DNA of 64,000 bases from Sulfurovum lithotrophicum (lineage in GTDB: Bacteria; Campylobacterota; Campylobacteria; Campylobacterales; Sulfurovaceae): NCBI RefSeq assembly GCF_000987835.1, contig NZ_CP011308.1, positions 62,001-126,000 of the forward strand. Direction: 5' to 3'. Under the pieces are notes generated by a model. That model was not told where the DNA came from and did no database searches. It worked only from the letters and a program-made list of their open reading frames with translations. Made by a program: the position numbers and the translations under genes. Positions 17,509 through 25,995 of this stretch are shown here, in pieces (the first letter of the stretch is position 1; every line of letters begins with the position of its first letter).

Positions 17509-17979
17509 ATGTTCAGTTTTTTTAAACGTAAAAAGAGAGATGTGTTTGCCCCTGTGGATGGGCAGCTGTTAACACTGGAAAGTGTTGATGATGAAGTGTT
17601 TTCACAGAGGATGGCGGGAGACGGTCTTGCCATTCTCCCTGTCGGAGAAATCTTTACCGCACCTATTGACGGAGTGGTCTCAAAAATATTTTCAACCAAC
17701 CATGCCTATTCGGTCAAGAGTGATCAGGACCTGGAAGTGATGGTGCATATAGGTTTGGAGACGGTAGCGCTCAAGGGAGAAGGTTTTGAACGCCTGGCCC
17801 AGGAGGGAGATGAGGTCAAAGCGGGAGATCCCATTATTAAAGCAGACCTCAATTACATCAAAGCGCATGCCAAAGATATCGTAACCCCTATTCTGATCAC
17901 AGATGAGAGTAAGTATGAGGCTATTGACAAAAACACCAATGTGGTCATTACCGGTGATGCCATTATGGAAGTGATATAA
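17509..17979 (+). CDS. crr: PTS glucose-type EIIA component
   Basis: A 156-residue cytoplasmic phosphocarrier of the Glc family. The phosphorylated His is His80 in VMVHIGLETV and the assisting His is His65 in TNHAYSV; the VFAPVDGQL start is typical. It would accept phosphate from the HPr domain of the fusion protein encoded at 19481-21307 and pass it to the IIB domain of the EIICB at 18100-19488, which lacks a IIA domain of its own. It lies two bases after nagA. Confidence 0.94.
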   Translation: MFSFFKRKKRDVFAPVDGQLLTLESVDDEVFSQRMAGDGLAILPVGEIFTAPIDGVVSKIFSTNHAYSVKSDQDLEVMVHIGLETVALKGEGFERLAQEGDEVKAGDPIIKADLNYIKAHAKDIVTPILITDESKYEAIDKNTNVVITGDAIMEVI

Positions 17980-18077
17980 TGCCGTCAAACAATAATGAGA
18001 TCAGCAGCTATATTGTTTATGCTGCCATTCTTGTCGTTTTTTTTATTGTATTGAAAAGCCCGAAGAAAAAGAAATAA
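17979..18077 (+). CDS. 32-residue single-span membrane protein
   Basis: A very small ORF whose ATG overlaps the stop codon of the EIIA gene by one base (TAATG), which favours coupled translation. The product has a polar start (MPSNNNEISS), one hydrophobic span (about 11-26) and a basic end (KSPKKKK). I do not recognise it. Small membrane peptides of this kind sometimes adjust transporters, and its place between the PTS genes suggests that, but function is unknown. Confidence 0.5.
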   Translation: MPSNNNEISSYIVYAAILVVFFIVLKSPKKKK

Positions 18078-18099
18078 AATCCGGGATAGTAGAGAACGC

Positions 18100-19488
18100 C
18101 TATACTCTCAGCGCCTCTTTGATCGCCTCGGCCACCTTCTCTGCCCTGGTCCCCAGAACGATCTGTATCGACCCCTTGTCAGGGCGGATCACTCCTTTGG
18201 CTCCCAGTTTGGTGAAATCCTCATCTTTCAGGTTGGCACTGTCATTCACACTCATACGCAGACGTGTGATGCAGGCGTCCGTATTCAGGATATTCTCTTT
18301 CCCTCCCAGTGCGGAAATGAATGCTTCCGCTTCCGTTGAGGTACTACTTCCCTCTGTTTCACTACTTTCAGAGAGTTCGGTTTCGAGTATCTTGAGTTTC
18401 ATAGTCCTGATCAGATAGTAGCTTGCAGTAAAGTAAACGATGGCAAAGACCGCACCCAAAGGCAGGATCATCCATACGTTTGTACCCAGTTTGTAATTAA
18501 TGACGTAGTCGATGAAGCCTGCCGAAAAACCGAAGCCGGCATGAATGTTCAGAAGCTGTGCCGTTGCCAGTGCCAGGCCGGTGAGTATGGCATGCAGGAG
18601 GAAAAGTGGCGGTGCGACAAAGAGGAAAAGAAATTCCAGGGGTTCGGTGATACCGGTAAGAAATGAGGTGAATGCCACACCGGCAAGAATAGCAGCGGCC
18701 TTGGCACGGTACGCTTTCGGTGTGTTGAGGTAGATCGCATAGGCCAGGGCCGGCAGGCCGAACATCATGACCACATAGAAGCCCGACATATAGACCCCGG
18801 CACTCGGATCACCCGCAAAGAAGCGGTGCAGGTCACCGTTGGCAACCACTTCCGCACCGTCCTTCATGTAAGTGTAGTCCCCAAGCTGGAACCAGAAGAC
18901 GGAGTTGAGGATGTGGTGCAGTCCCAGAGGGATGAGCAGACGGTTCAGTACGCCGTAAAGGAATGTACCGAATTCCTGAAGTCCTATGATCATGTTCGAA
19001 AAAGCATCGATGGCATTTTGTACATAGGGCCAGAAGTATCCGGCCAGTACACCCACGGCTATGGCGGCAATGGAGGTAATGATGGGAACGAAACGTTTTC
19101 CGCCGAAAAAGCCGAGGAATTCAGGTAGTTTGATGTCGTGGTATCGGTTGTAAAGCACCCCTGCGATCACACCGATGATGATCCCCACGAAGACACCCAT
19201 GTTGACATTACTGTCAATACTGCTGTAAACCGCTTTGGCGATGAGTACACCGATGGCACCCGAGAGTGCGGCGGCACCGTCGTTGTTCTTTGCCAGGCCG
19301 TAGGCGATCCCGATGCCGAAGAGCAGATCGAGGTTGGCAAAGACCGTCTCTCCGGCACTCTTCATGACAAGGGCTGCCTGCCCGTCAAAAATATCGCCAA
19401 ATCCCAGGCGAAGCAGCAGTGCCGCAACTGGCAGCACTGCAATAGGGGTCATTAACGCCTTACCGATCTTTTGTAAAAGACTAAACAT
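18100..19488 (-). CDS. nagE: PTS EIICB, N-acetylglucosamine/glucose type
   Basis: A membrane permease of 462 residues that would import and phosphorylate the sugar. The EIIC domain (about 1-360, roughly ten membrane segments) starts MFSLLQKIGKALMTPIAVLP and contains FLTGITEPLEF. The EIIB domain (about 385-462) has phospho-acceptor Cys406 in NTDACITRLRMSV. GlcNAc specificity is inferred from family resemblance and from nagA nearby. The ATG at 19488 is preferred because AGGAG lies seven bases upstream; it overlaps the end of the HPr-EI gene by eight bases. No IIA domain is attached; the separate EIIA gene is across the convergent gap. Confidence 0.92.
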   Translation of the reverse strand: MFSLLQKIGKALMTPIAVLPVAALLLRLGFGDIFDGQAALVMKSAGETVFANLDLLFGIGIAYGLAKNNDGAAALSGAIGVLIAKAVYSSIDSNVNMGVFVGIIIGVIAGVLYNRYHDIKLPEFLGFFGGKRFVPIITSIAAIAVGVLAGYFWPYVQNAIDAFSNMIIGLQEFGTFLYGVLNRLLIPLGLHHILNSVFWFQLGDYTYMKDGAEVVANGDLHRFFAGDPSAGVYMSGFYVVMMFGLPALAYAIYLNTPKAYRAKAAAILAGVAFTSFLTGITEPLEFLFLFVAPPLFLLHAILTGLALATAQLLNIHAGFGFSAGFIDYVINYKLGTNVWMILPLGAVFAIVYFTASYYLIRTMKLKILETELSESSETEGSSTSTEAEAFISALGGKENILNTDACITRLRMSVNDSANLKDEDFTKLGAKGVIRPDKGSIQIVLGTRAEKVAEAIKEALRV

Positions 19489-21307
19489 GTCTGATCTCCT
19501 CTTTGGTCGCGGCAATGCTTTTGGGCGATACGCTCAGTATCTCTATGCCGATCTTCAGCAGCTTTCCGATAGCTTCGGGGTCGGCGGCAAGTTCGCCGCA
19601 GATACTGACCGGTCTTGTCGCCTGCTCGACTACGGTTTTGATGGCATCGTAAACCACAGGGGAATGTTCATCGACCTTGAGTGAAGGGTGAGTTCTTTCC
19701 ACGGCAAAGAGGTACTGTGTCAGGTCATTGCTGCCGATGGAATAAAAATCCACGACTTTGTTGAACTCTTCGATCAGAAAAAGCACGGAAGGAACTTCGA
19801 CCATAACGCCAAAGAGAATGGTGGAAATGTCAAGATTGTGTTTCTGCGCCGCCTGCAAGGCAAACGTTTTGGCTTCTGTGAACTCTTCGACCGAGCTGAC
19901 CATAGGGAACATTACTTTGACAGAACGACCTTCCGCAGCCTGAAAGATGGCAAGAAGCTGTTCTTCCATCAGCTGCGGATGCGTTTTGAAAAGCCGGATC
20001 CCCCTGATGCCTAGAAAAGGGTTCTCTTCATGGGGAAGGCTAAGGTAGGGCAGTTTTTTGTCCCCTCCCACATCGAGGGTACGTACCGTGATCTCATCAA
20101 AAAGTTCAAATATCTCCCTGTAGGCATCGGCCTGTTCTTCGAGTGTAGGCTGTTTCTCTTTGAAGAGAAACTCGGTACGCAGCAGACCGATTCCTTCGGC
20201 ACCTTCTTCTTTGGCGGCTTCTGCAGAAACGGTGTCAGTCACATTGGCAAAGACTCTGATCTGTTTCTGGGTACGTGTCAATGCCTTTTCAAAACGTTTC
20301 TGTGAAGCAATATCTTTCTGTACCTGATTATTCTTCTGACGTTCTTTCGCTTTCTGAATATCTTTGGTTGTCGGCTCCATGACGATGAGCCCGCTGTTGG
20401 CATCCATGATGATCTCACCTTTCTCTTCTACCGGGCTGTAGTCGGCAATGAGGGAGGGAATACCGCTTCCCCGAAGCAGAATGGCCGTATGGGAGGTGAG
20501 GGTCGTCTCTTTAAGTATCACCCCTTCGACCTTGCTTCCTTTGAGCTGCTCTATCTGGCTGGGGAGAAGATCTTTTGCCAATAGAACGTAGGGAGTTTCG
20601 GGCAGGATCATTTCTGTCTCCATGCCCATCTGTTTCCGCATGCGCTGCAGGATATCTTTGTAGTCGGTGATCTTCGCTGCCATTTTGCTCCCGACCAGGT
20701 GGGCGGACTCCTCTGCAATGGTCAGTTCGAACTCTTCGAGGGAATCGACATTATTCGCAATGGTGCTCAAGAGCTCTTTTTGTGCAAGATAGATAGAGGC
20801 ATCGTCATTCTCTTTATGTGTCCGGAAAAGTGTTTCAAGCTCTTCAAGGCTGTTTGCAAGGGCTTCAGAAAAGTTTAGATTACACTCTTTTTTGACCGTC
20901 TCCTCCTTGTATCTGAAGGCAGGCGCGATGGCTACGCCTCTTGAAATGATCTCTGCATCTATGACAGGGCTTTCATACTCGGTCTCTTCTTTTTTTATAC
21001 TTTCATTCTCTCTGTCGTCTTCCATCAAGGTAAGAAAGAATGCTTCGAGCTGTTCGATGGCTTCTTTGGCATCTTTCCCCTTACAGGTCAATTCAAAATG
21101 GTCCCCCCTTTCAAGGTTGAGTGAAAGAAGGGCATTGACCTGTTTTGCATTGACACTTTTTCCCCGCGTTTCAGCTTCGATAGAAGCATTGAATTTTTTG
21201 GCTTCTGCCGCAAAACGTGCTGCAGGACGGAGATGAAATCCATTTTGGGAGGTAATGTGCAGTATACTGCTCTGACTTTTAGGAAAAAATCGGTCAAAAA
21301 GGGACAT
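19481..21307 (-). CDS. ptsI: HPr-Enzyme I fusion (PTS general components)
   Basis: A 608-residue cytoplasmic protein joining both general PTS phosphocarriers. The HPr domain (about 14-100) has His25 in NGFHLRPAARF. The Enzyme I part (about 115-608) has His273 in LTSHTAILLRGSG, the phosphoenolpyruvate-binding region with GLLRTEFLF, and VCGELAADP-like SICGELAAD near the end. It takes phosphate from phosphoenolpyruvate and would pass it to EIIA. No GAF or IIA domain is attached, so it is a sugar-PTS fusion, not a PtsP. It overlaps nagE and lies three bases after a DUF1566-like gene. Confidence 0.94.
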   Translation of the reverse strand: MSLFDRFFPKSQSSILHITSQNGFHLRPAARFAAEAKKFNASIEAETRGKSVNAKQVNALLSLNLERGDHFELTCKGKDAKEAIEQLEAFFLTLMEDDRENESIKKEETEYESPVIDAEIISRGVAIAPAFRYKEETVKKECNLNFSEALANSLEELETLFRTHKENDDASIYLAQKELLSTIANNVDSLEEFELTIAEESAHLVGSKMAAKITDYKDILQRMRKQMGMETEMILPETPYVLLAKDLLPSQIEQLKGSKVEGVILKETTLTSHTAILLRGSGIPSLIADYSPVEEKGEIIMDANSGLIVMEPTTKDIQKAKERQKNNQVQKDIASQKRFEKALTRTQKQIRVFANVTDTVSAEAAKEEGAEGIGLLRTEFLFKEKQPTLEEQADAYREIFELFDEITVRTLDVGGDKKLPYLSLPHEENPFLGIRGIRLFKTHPQLMEEQLLAIFQAAEGRSVKVMFPMVSSVEEFTEAKTFALQAAQKHNLDISTILFGVMVEVPSVLFLIEEFNKVVDFYSIGSNDLTQYLFAVERTHPSLKVDEHSPVVYDAIKTVVEQATRPVSICGELAADPEAIGKLLKIGIEILSVSPKSIAATKEEIRHV

Positions 21308-21310
21308 AGC

Positions 21311-21724
21311 TTACTTAATATCCCTTACACAGCGTACATAGCGGTCATAATACTCAGAAGCTTTGGAGCTGGCACCGCGTTTGAAGTTCACGCCCCAGAA
21401 GGCATCGTCCTCGTCTGCCACACGGGTACTTGTCCAGTAAAAGGATTCATCTTCAATATAGGAAAATGCTTTGGGAATAGCAGGTGAAACACGGTTATAG
21501 TCTACGATCGTAAGCAGTTCGTGTATCGTCGGAAGTCGCCAGTCACTGTATCCTCCCAGTCTGAGTTCGCTGCAATATTCTTTTGCACGGGGCTGTCTGA
21601 TCTTGGTTTCTCTGACATGCGGGGTGTCTTCCCACATCAGGTTGGTCTTCGGGTCTTTGATTATGGTTATCTCTGCCAAGGCAAAGGCTGAGAGCGCTAA
21701 AAGGGTAATTAAAATTCTTGACAT
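21311..21724 (-). CDS. exported DUF1566-like protein
   Basis: A 137-residue protein with a signal peptide (about 1-17, ending in ALA) and a domain with the DUF1566 signature: LMWED, YCSELRLGGYSDWRLPTIHEL, SFYWTSTR and YVRCVRD. Two Cys residues could form a disulfide. The function of this family is unknown; members are often envelope proteins. It is three bases upstream of the HPr-EI gene and probably leads that minus-strand operon. Confidence 0.8.
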   Translation of the reverse strand: MSRILITLLALSAFALAEITIIKDPKTNLMWEDTPHVRETKIRQPRAKEYCSELRLGGYSDWRLPTIHELLTIVDYNRVSPAIPKAFSYIEDESFYWTSTRVADEDDAFWGVNFKRGASSKASEYYDRYVRCVRDIK

Positions 21725-21773
21725 GATTCTTCCTCCTGTAAGCTTGATTAGTAAGAGTATATCAAAGATTTGT

Positions 21774-21779
21774 TATACT
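21774..21779 (+). promoter_or_regulatory. -10 element for the AAA ATPase gene
   Basis: TATACT preceded by TTTGT, about 24 bases before the TTG start at 21803, in the divergent gap with the DUF1566 gene. Confidence 0.4.
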
Positions 21780-21802
21780 TAAAGAAAACTATAGGAAGAT
21801 GA

Positions 21803-23536
21803 TTGAAATATCTTATCAATTTTATTGAAGCAAAAGACGTAGAAAAAACAACGATCTACACACATTTAAAATGTACGAAGAGAGAAGCAGAACTGGTGCA
21901 GTATGTCTGCCGCCGCTATGTCAAAGGCATAGAAGAGGTGCCTGTACTTGAACTGCTGCAGGACAACTTCCCGGACAAAGGCCATGCTTACCTGAGCAAA
22001 CTCGGACTGGTCAAGAACCTGCTCGATCTGGGCTGGTTCATCCAGATGAGTTTCGGGCAGGTCAAAGCGCATGAAACCTCACAGATAGAGATACTCAACA
22101 CATCGGTGACACCGAGTATCTCGCTTCTGCGTCTCCTTGAAGAAGGCTCTCTGGAGATCTACCTTCCCGAGATCAAACCCTACACCGACCATCTGGAGTA
22201 TCTTCAGGACCAGTTCGATATGGTAGCTCTGCTGCACAAGATCGCTACCTTCAAACAGGGCTTTACGGATAACTCCCTAAGTATCGGCCGATTGAAGAAC
22301 AAGTTGACACTCTTGACAACACGTATACAGGAACGCGTGAAGATCACAGAGACGCCTATCGTGGTGGAGGAGTTCTTCAAAGAGAAAGGACTCGATGAAA
22401 AGGAACAGCGCATTTTTCTTGCACTGCTTAAAGAGGAATACAGCGGCGGAGAGGGGCAGTTCAGGGATATGAACACGCTTATAGAACTAATCTCTTTCGA
22501 TGAATACGAGAAGATCAAGAACCGTGCCCTGCTTGAGGATGGTGCGAAACTCATCACTGAAGACATCATTGATTATGAAGAGATACTCAATATGTTCGGC
22601 GGCGTGAGCCGTTCTTTCTATCTGCAGGAAGAAGTGATGCAGCGGATCATCCATCCCAAGAAAAAAAAGAAGGTCACCAAGCTGAAACTCGATGCCCTGG
22701 TGCAGGAGCAGGAGCTTTTCGAATACCTCAAGCCTGCCACGACGCTCGATGATGTCGTGCTTCACCCCAAAACAAGAGAGACTCTGAACAATGTTGTCAA
22801 ACAGGTTGACAAAGAGGTCTTCAAAAAACTCAAAGAGTGGGGTATTAAGGACAAGCGCAAAGGTATCGATGCGCGTATTATCTTCTACGGTGCTGCAGGT
22901 ACGGGGAAAACGATGACCGCGATGAGCCTTGCCAAAACGCTCAAACGCCCTATTCTCTCTTTTGATTGTTCGAAGATCCTCTCCATGTATGTAGGAGAGA
23001 GTGAAAAGAATGTCAGGCGTATCTTCGACGACTTTAAGGAGTTGAGTAAAAAAGCGAAGGTCGATCCCATACTGCTGCTCAACGAAGCCGACCAGTTCCT
23101 CAGTTCCAGAAGCGAAGGAGCAGGCTCTTCCGCGGACAAAATGCATAACCAGATGCAGAACATCTTCCTCGAGCAGATAGAGAAGTTCGAAGGCATCCTC
23201 ATTGCGACCACGAATCTTCTCGGGAACATCGATAAAGCTTTCTCGAGACGATTCAACTACAAGATAGAATTCAAGAAACCCGGAAAAAAACAGCGCCTGA
23301 GACTCTGGCAGTTCATGCTCCCCGAAAAAGCGGACTATGTGGAAGATTTCAATGTCGAAGCACTGGCACAATACGAACTCACCGGCGGACAGATCAACCT
23401 TGTCATCCGCAACACTGCCTACAAAGTCGCTGTCAGAGAAGAAAGTGTCTTTTCCAACCGGGATTTCCTCGAAGAGATAGAAAAAGAGCTTGGCAGCAGT
23501 TTCGACGGAGTCAAGAGTATGGGGTTCAAGGTGTAG
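21803..23536 (+). CDS. AAA-family ATPase
   Basis: A 577-residue protein. The C-terminal half (about 330-560) is a classical AAA module: Walker A GAAGTGKTMTA, Walker B LLLNEADQF with Asn in place of the usual first Asp but the catalytic Glu kept, sensor 1 in ATTN and an arginine finger in SRRF. The N-terminal 320 residues show no domain I recognise and are probably a substrate or partner region. The start is a TTG with AGGAAG upstream. It stands alone between divergent and AT-rich neighbours, so context does not reveal its role. Confidence 0.85.
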   Translation: MKYLINFIEAKDVEKTTIYTHLKCTKREAELVQYVCRRYVKGIEEVPVLELLQDNFPDKGHAYLSKLGLVKNLLDLGWFIQMSFGQVKAHETSQIEILNTSVTPSISLLRLLEEGSLEIYLPEIKPYTDHLEYLQDQFDMVALLHKIATFKQGFTDNSLSIGRLKNKLTLLTTRIQERVKITETPIVVEEFFKEKGLDEKEQRIFLALLKEEYSGGEGQFRDMNTLIELISFDEYEKIKNRALLEDGAKLITEDIIDYEEILNMFGGVSRSFYLQEEVMQRIIHPKKKKKVTKLKLDALVQEQELFEYLKPATTLDDVVLHPKTRETLNNVVKQVDKEVFKKLKEWGIKDKRKGIDARIIFYGAAGTGKTMTAMSLAKTLKRPILSFDCSKILSMYVGESEKNVRRIFDDFKELSKKAKVDPILLLNEADQFLSSRSEGAGSSADKMHNQMQNIFLEQIEKFEGILIATTNLLGNIDKAFSRRFNYKIEFKKPGKKQRLRLWQFMLPEKADYVEDFNVEALAQYELTGGQINLVIRNTAYKVAVREESVFSNRDFLEEIEKELGSSFDGVKSMGFKV

Positions 23537-23749
23537 AGTTTGTTTTGTTCTTTGAGGCGTAATAAAAAATATGGTGGGCTGAAAACTTAAGCAAAATACG
23601 TTATATAGGGTATTAAAAAGAACTTTATGTACAAAAGTCGAGCAGTTGAGTTAAAAGAACCCAAAATAGGGAAAGCCATAATAATTTGATTTTTTTATCA
23701 AAAAATACTATACTTTAATTACTTATACTAATTAAAAAGGTAATTTAAA

Positions 23750-24925
23750 ATGAAAAAAATTAAATTTTTTCTGATGATCGTCTTACTCATTTTTATGATT
23801 TCGGAAATAGAAGCTAAAAATTATCCCAATAATTATAAGGCAGGATACAGGCACGGCTGTCTAACAGCTCAGGGAACTATTAGAAAAGATAAACAAGCAT
23901 ATAATAATCACATACAATACCGGAAGGGATGGAATACTGGATTCAAAAAATGCAAAAAACCTATTCCCAATGTTTGGAATTCCTATAATAAAGGGTATAA
24001 AGACGGATGCAGTTCGGCACGCGGAAGGTGGGTGAAAAATGTCAAGGCCTATAACCGTTTCACCAATTACCGCAGAGGCTGGAATGCCGGATTCAAAAAA
24101 TGTAAAAAACCTATTCCCAATGTTTGGAATTCCTATAATAAAGGGTATAAAGACGGATGCAGTTCGGCACGCGGAAGGTGGGTGAAAAATGTCAAGGCCT
24201 ATAACCGTTTCACCAATTACCGCAGAGGCTGGAATGCCGGATTCAAAAAATGTAAAAAACCTATTCCCAATGTTTGGAATTCCTATAATAAAGGCTATAA
24301 AGACGGATGCAGTTCGGCACGTGGAAGGTGGGTGAAAAATGTCAAGGCCTATAACCGTTTCACCAATTACCGCAGAGGCTGGAATGCAGGGAAAAGAGAT
24401 TGTAGAATAGGCATCAGGCCGATAGTTATACCTCCTGTTCCGGTTGCGCCTGCTCCAGTCATTAATATTCCTCATCCTGAACCTGTGGTTATAGAAAAAG
24501 TACAAATAGCAGAAAATCCAATGATTCGTGCAGCTAAAGATTTTATTTTGGCTAAATATATCCATGAATCACCGGTAAGACCTATAGGATTTAGTATAAG
24601 GATGAATAAATCAAATATGAAATACGGTGCATTGGAATTCACTATTTTCCACAAGGATGATACACATTTTGTGGAAGAAAATTTAACCAATACTGTATTT
24701 TTGCTGTGTTTTGAAAAAACGCAGGATGGATGGGAAGTCATTAATGACCTGACAGGAGCAGACACTTTGGATAAGCAGAAATTACTCATTATTAAGAATT
24801 CTCTTCCTGAGGATTTTCCGCTTGATCTGCTTCCCACAGCATGGATAGATCTTTTTGATACACTTGATCAGAGCATTACCGGTAATCCTGGGGATCAACT
24901 TATCCCAGGTTCAGGGTCTGTATAG
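23750..24925 (+). CDS. exported protein with four 50-residue Cys/aromatic repeats
   Basis: A 391-residue protein with a signal peptide (about 1-22). Residues about 23-215 contain four units of the pattern YxxGYxxGCxxAxGxxxK, then AYxxxxxYxxGWxxGxxxC; the first is divergent and the next three are nearly identical. A proline-rich linker (about 225-250) leads to a 130-residue C-terminal domain I cannot assign. Two Cys per unit suggest disulfides in the periplasm or at the surface. TATACT at 23709-23714 is a possible -10. Function unknown. Confidence 0.75.
   Translation: MKKIKFFLMIVLLIFMISEIEAKNYPNNYKAGYRHGCLTAQGTIRKDKQAYNNHIQYRKGWNTGFKKCKKPIPNVWNSYNKGYKDGCSSARGRWVKNVKAYNRFTNYRRGWNAGFKKCKKPIPNVWNSYNKGYKDGCSSARGRWVKNVKAYNRFTNYRRGWNAGFKKCKKPIPNVWNSYNKGYKDGCSSARGRWVKNVKAYNRFTNYRRGWNAGKRDCRIGIRPIVIPPVPVAPAPVINIPHPEPVVIEKVQIAENPMIRAAKDFILAKYIHESPVRPIGFSIRMNKSNMKYGALEFTIFHKDDTHFVEENLTNTVFLLCFEKTQDGWEVINDLTGADTLDKQKLLIIKNSLPEDFPLDLLPTAWIDLFDTLDQSITGNPGDQLIPGSGSV
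23941..24390 (+). repeat. three tandem 150-bp coding repeats
   Basis: Units 23941-24090, 24091-24240 and 24241-24390 differ at only a few positions (for example TGC/TGT near the start, GGG/GGC and CGC/CGT). The unit is a multiple of three, so gain or loss of a unit keeps the reading frame of the host gene. Confidence 0.95.
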
Positions 24926-25005
24926 TTATATATCCGCCCTGTTTCTAAACTCCAACGCAACATTTCTGTATGATATGGGTGTTGTCTTTGGAGAGTATCA
25001 TCATC

Positions 25006-25410
25006 TTATTTTACGATCTCCAGGTCGGTCCCCAGCAGACCGATCATCCCCTGTTTCACATTGAGCGGTACGAAGCCGTGTTTCTCCAGTATGCGTGATG
25101 CTGAGACACTTCGGCTTCCGCTGCGGCAGTAGACGATGATCTTTTTGTTCTTGTCGGATTTGAGTTTGTCCAGGTTTGCTTCGAGTTTGTCCAGAGGAAT
25201 GAGCTTGGCACCTCTGACGTGACCGCTTTTATACTCCGGAACGGTCCTGACATCCAGAAGTGTGACATTGTCATCGTTTGAAAGCAGAGTTTGGGCCTGT
25301 TTAGCTGTGATGGAGTCAAAATTGGCCAGTATCCACCCTTTCGTGTACGCAAAATAGAAAACCAGGGCGATCATAGCGACCCAATAGAGTATGTTCATAG
25401 GCTTTTTCAC
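25006..25410 (-). CDS. membrane-anchored rhodanese-domain protein
   Basis: A 134-residue protein with one N-terminal membrane segment (about 6-24) and a single rhodanese domain (about 33-132). The active-site loop is CRSGSRS with Cys95, the form found in sulfur transferases. LLDVRTVPEYKSGHV and KLIPL are typical. The catalytic domain is probably periplasmic. It could handle sulfane sulfur, which would fit a sulfur-oxidising Campylobacterota, but the donor and acceptor are unknown. It is convergent with the repeat protein and divergent from nuoA. Confidence 0.88.
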   Translation of the reverse strand: MKKPMNILYWVAMIALVFYFAYTKGWILANFDSITAKQAQTLLSNDDNVTLLDVRTVPEYKSGHVRGAKLIPLDKLEANLDKLKSDKNKKIIVYCRSGSRSVSASRILEKHGFVPLNVKQGMIGLLGTDLEIVK

Positions 25411-25555
25411 AACATTTCCTTATAAAAAATATAATTTTTTTGACATTCTACCCTTTTTTTGTTTCACATGGTTACAGTCCTCCCCGCGTAATTTGGAAAG
25501 AAAAATATGCCTCAACTACTTTAATACTCTTTTGGATACTATTAAAGTGATATTC

Positions 25556-25581
25556 TGAGAATACTCTCGTGACGATTCTCA
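25556..25581. promoter_or_regulatory. inverted repeat upstream of the nuo operon
   Basis: TGAGAAT and ATTCTCA arms separated by 12 bases, ending 25 bases before the nuoA start. It could be an operator or a short leader hairpin; an AT-rich TATTAA-containing stretch just upstream may hold the -10. No regulator can be named. Confidence 0.3.
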
Positions 25582-25605
25582 TGATAATAAAGTAAAGGGA
25601 TTAAC

Positions 25606-25995
25606 ATGACTCATGTAATTACAGAACACCCGTATTTTGGTGTATTTGTTCTATTTGCTCTGACAGCCGTTGCATTTCCTGCAACACTGATGTTGGCACG
25701 TATCGTCAGTAGAAAACTGGCCAAACTCGATACCGAAAAGCTAAAGCTCACCATCTATGAGTGTGGGCCGGAAGTCACCAAGCAGCCGAACACTATCTCG
25801 GCGCAGTTCTACCTGATCGCACTTCTTTTCATCCTGTTCGATGTGGAAATCATTTTTATGTTCCCATGGGCGATCGACTTTAAACTGCTTGGCTGGTTCG
25901 GATTTGCGGAGATGATACTATTTATAGTACTACTTGCAATCGGTTTTGTATATGCATGGAAGAAAGGAGCACTTGAATGGCACAGCATCAAGTAA
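25606..25995 (+). CDS. nuoA: NADH-quinone oxidoreductase subunit A
   Basis: A 129-residue membrane subunit of complex I with three hydrophobic spans. The loop [12 protein letters not shown] and the [12 protein letters not shown] segment are the family signatures; this loop lies near the quinone-entry region. It is the first gene of the 14-gene cluster, preceded by AAAGGGA, and overlaps nuoB by 19 bases. Confidence 0.96.
   Translation: MTHVITEHPYFGVFVLFALTAVAFPATLMLARIVSRKLAKLDTEKLKLTIYECGPEVTKQPNTISAQFYLIALLFILFDVEIIFMFPWAIDFKLLGWFGFAEMILFIVLLAIGFVYAWKKGALEWHSIK

Noticed and set aside
19481-21307. PtsP (nitrogen-PTS) identity for the HPr-EI fusion
   Set aside because: There is no GAF domain, an HPr domain is fused instead, and it is coupled to a sugar EIICB gene.
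23941-24390. Possible CRISPR array
   Set aside because: The 150-bp units are contiguous, in frame and without spacers; they are coding tandem repeats.
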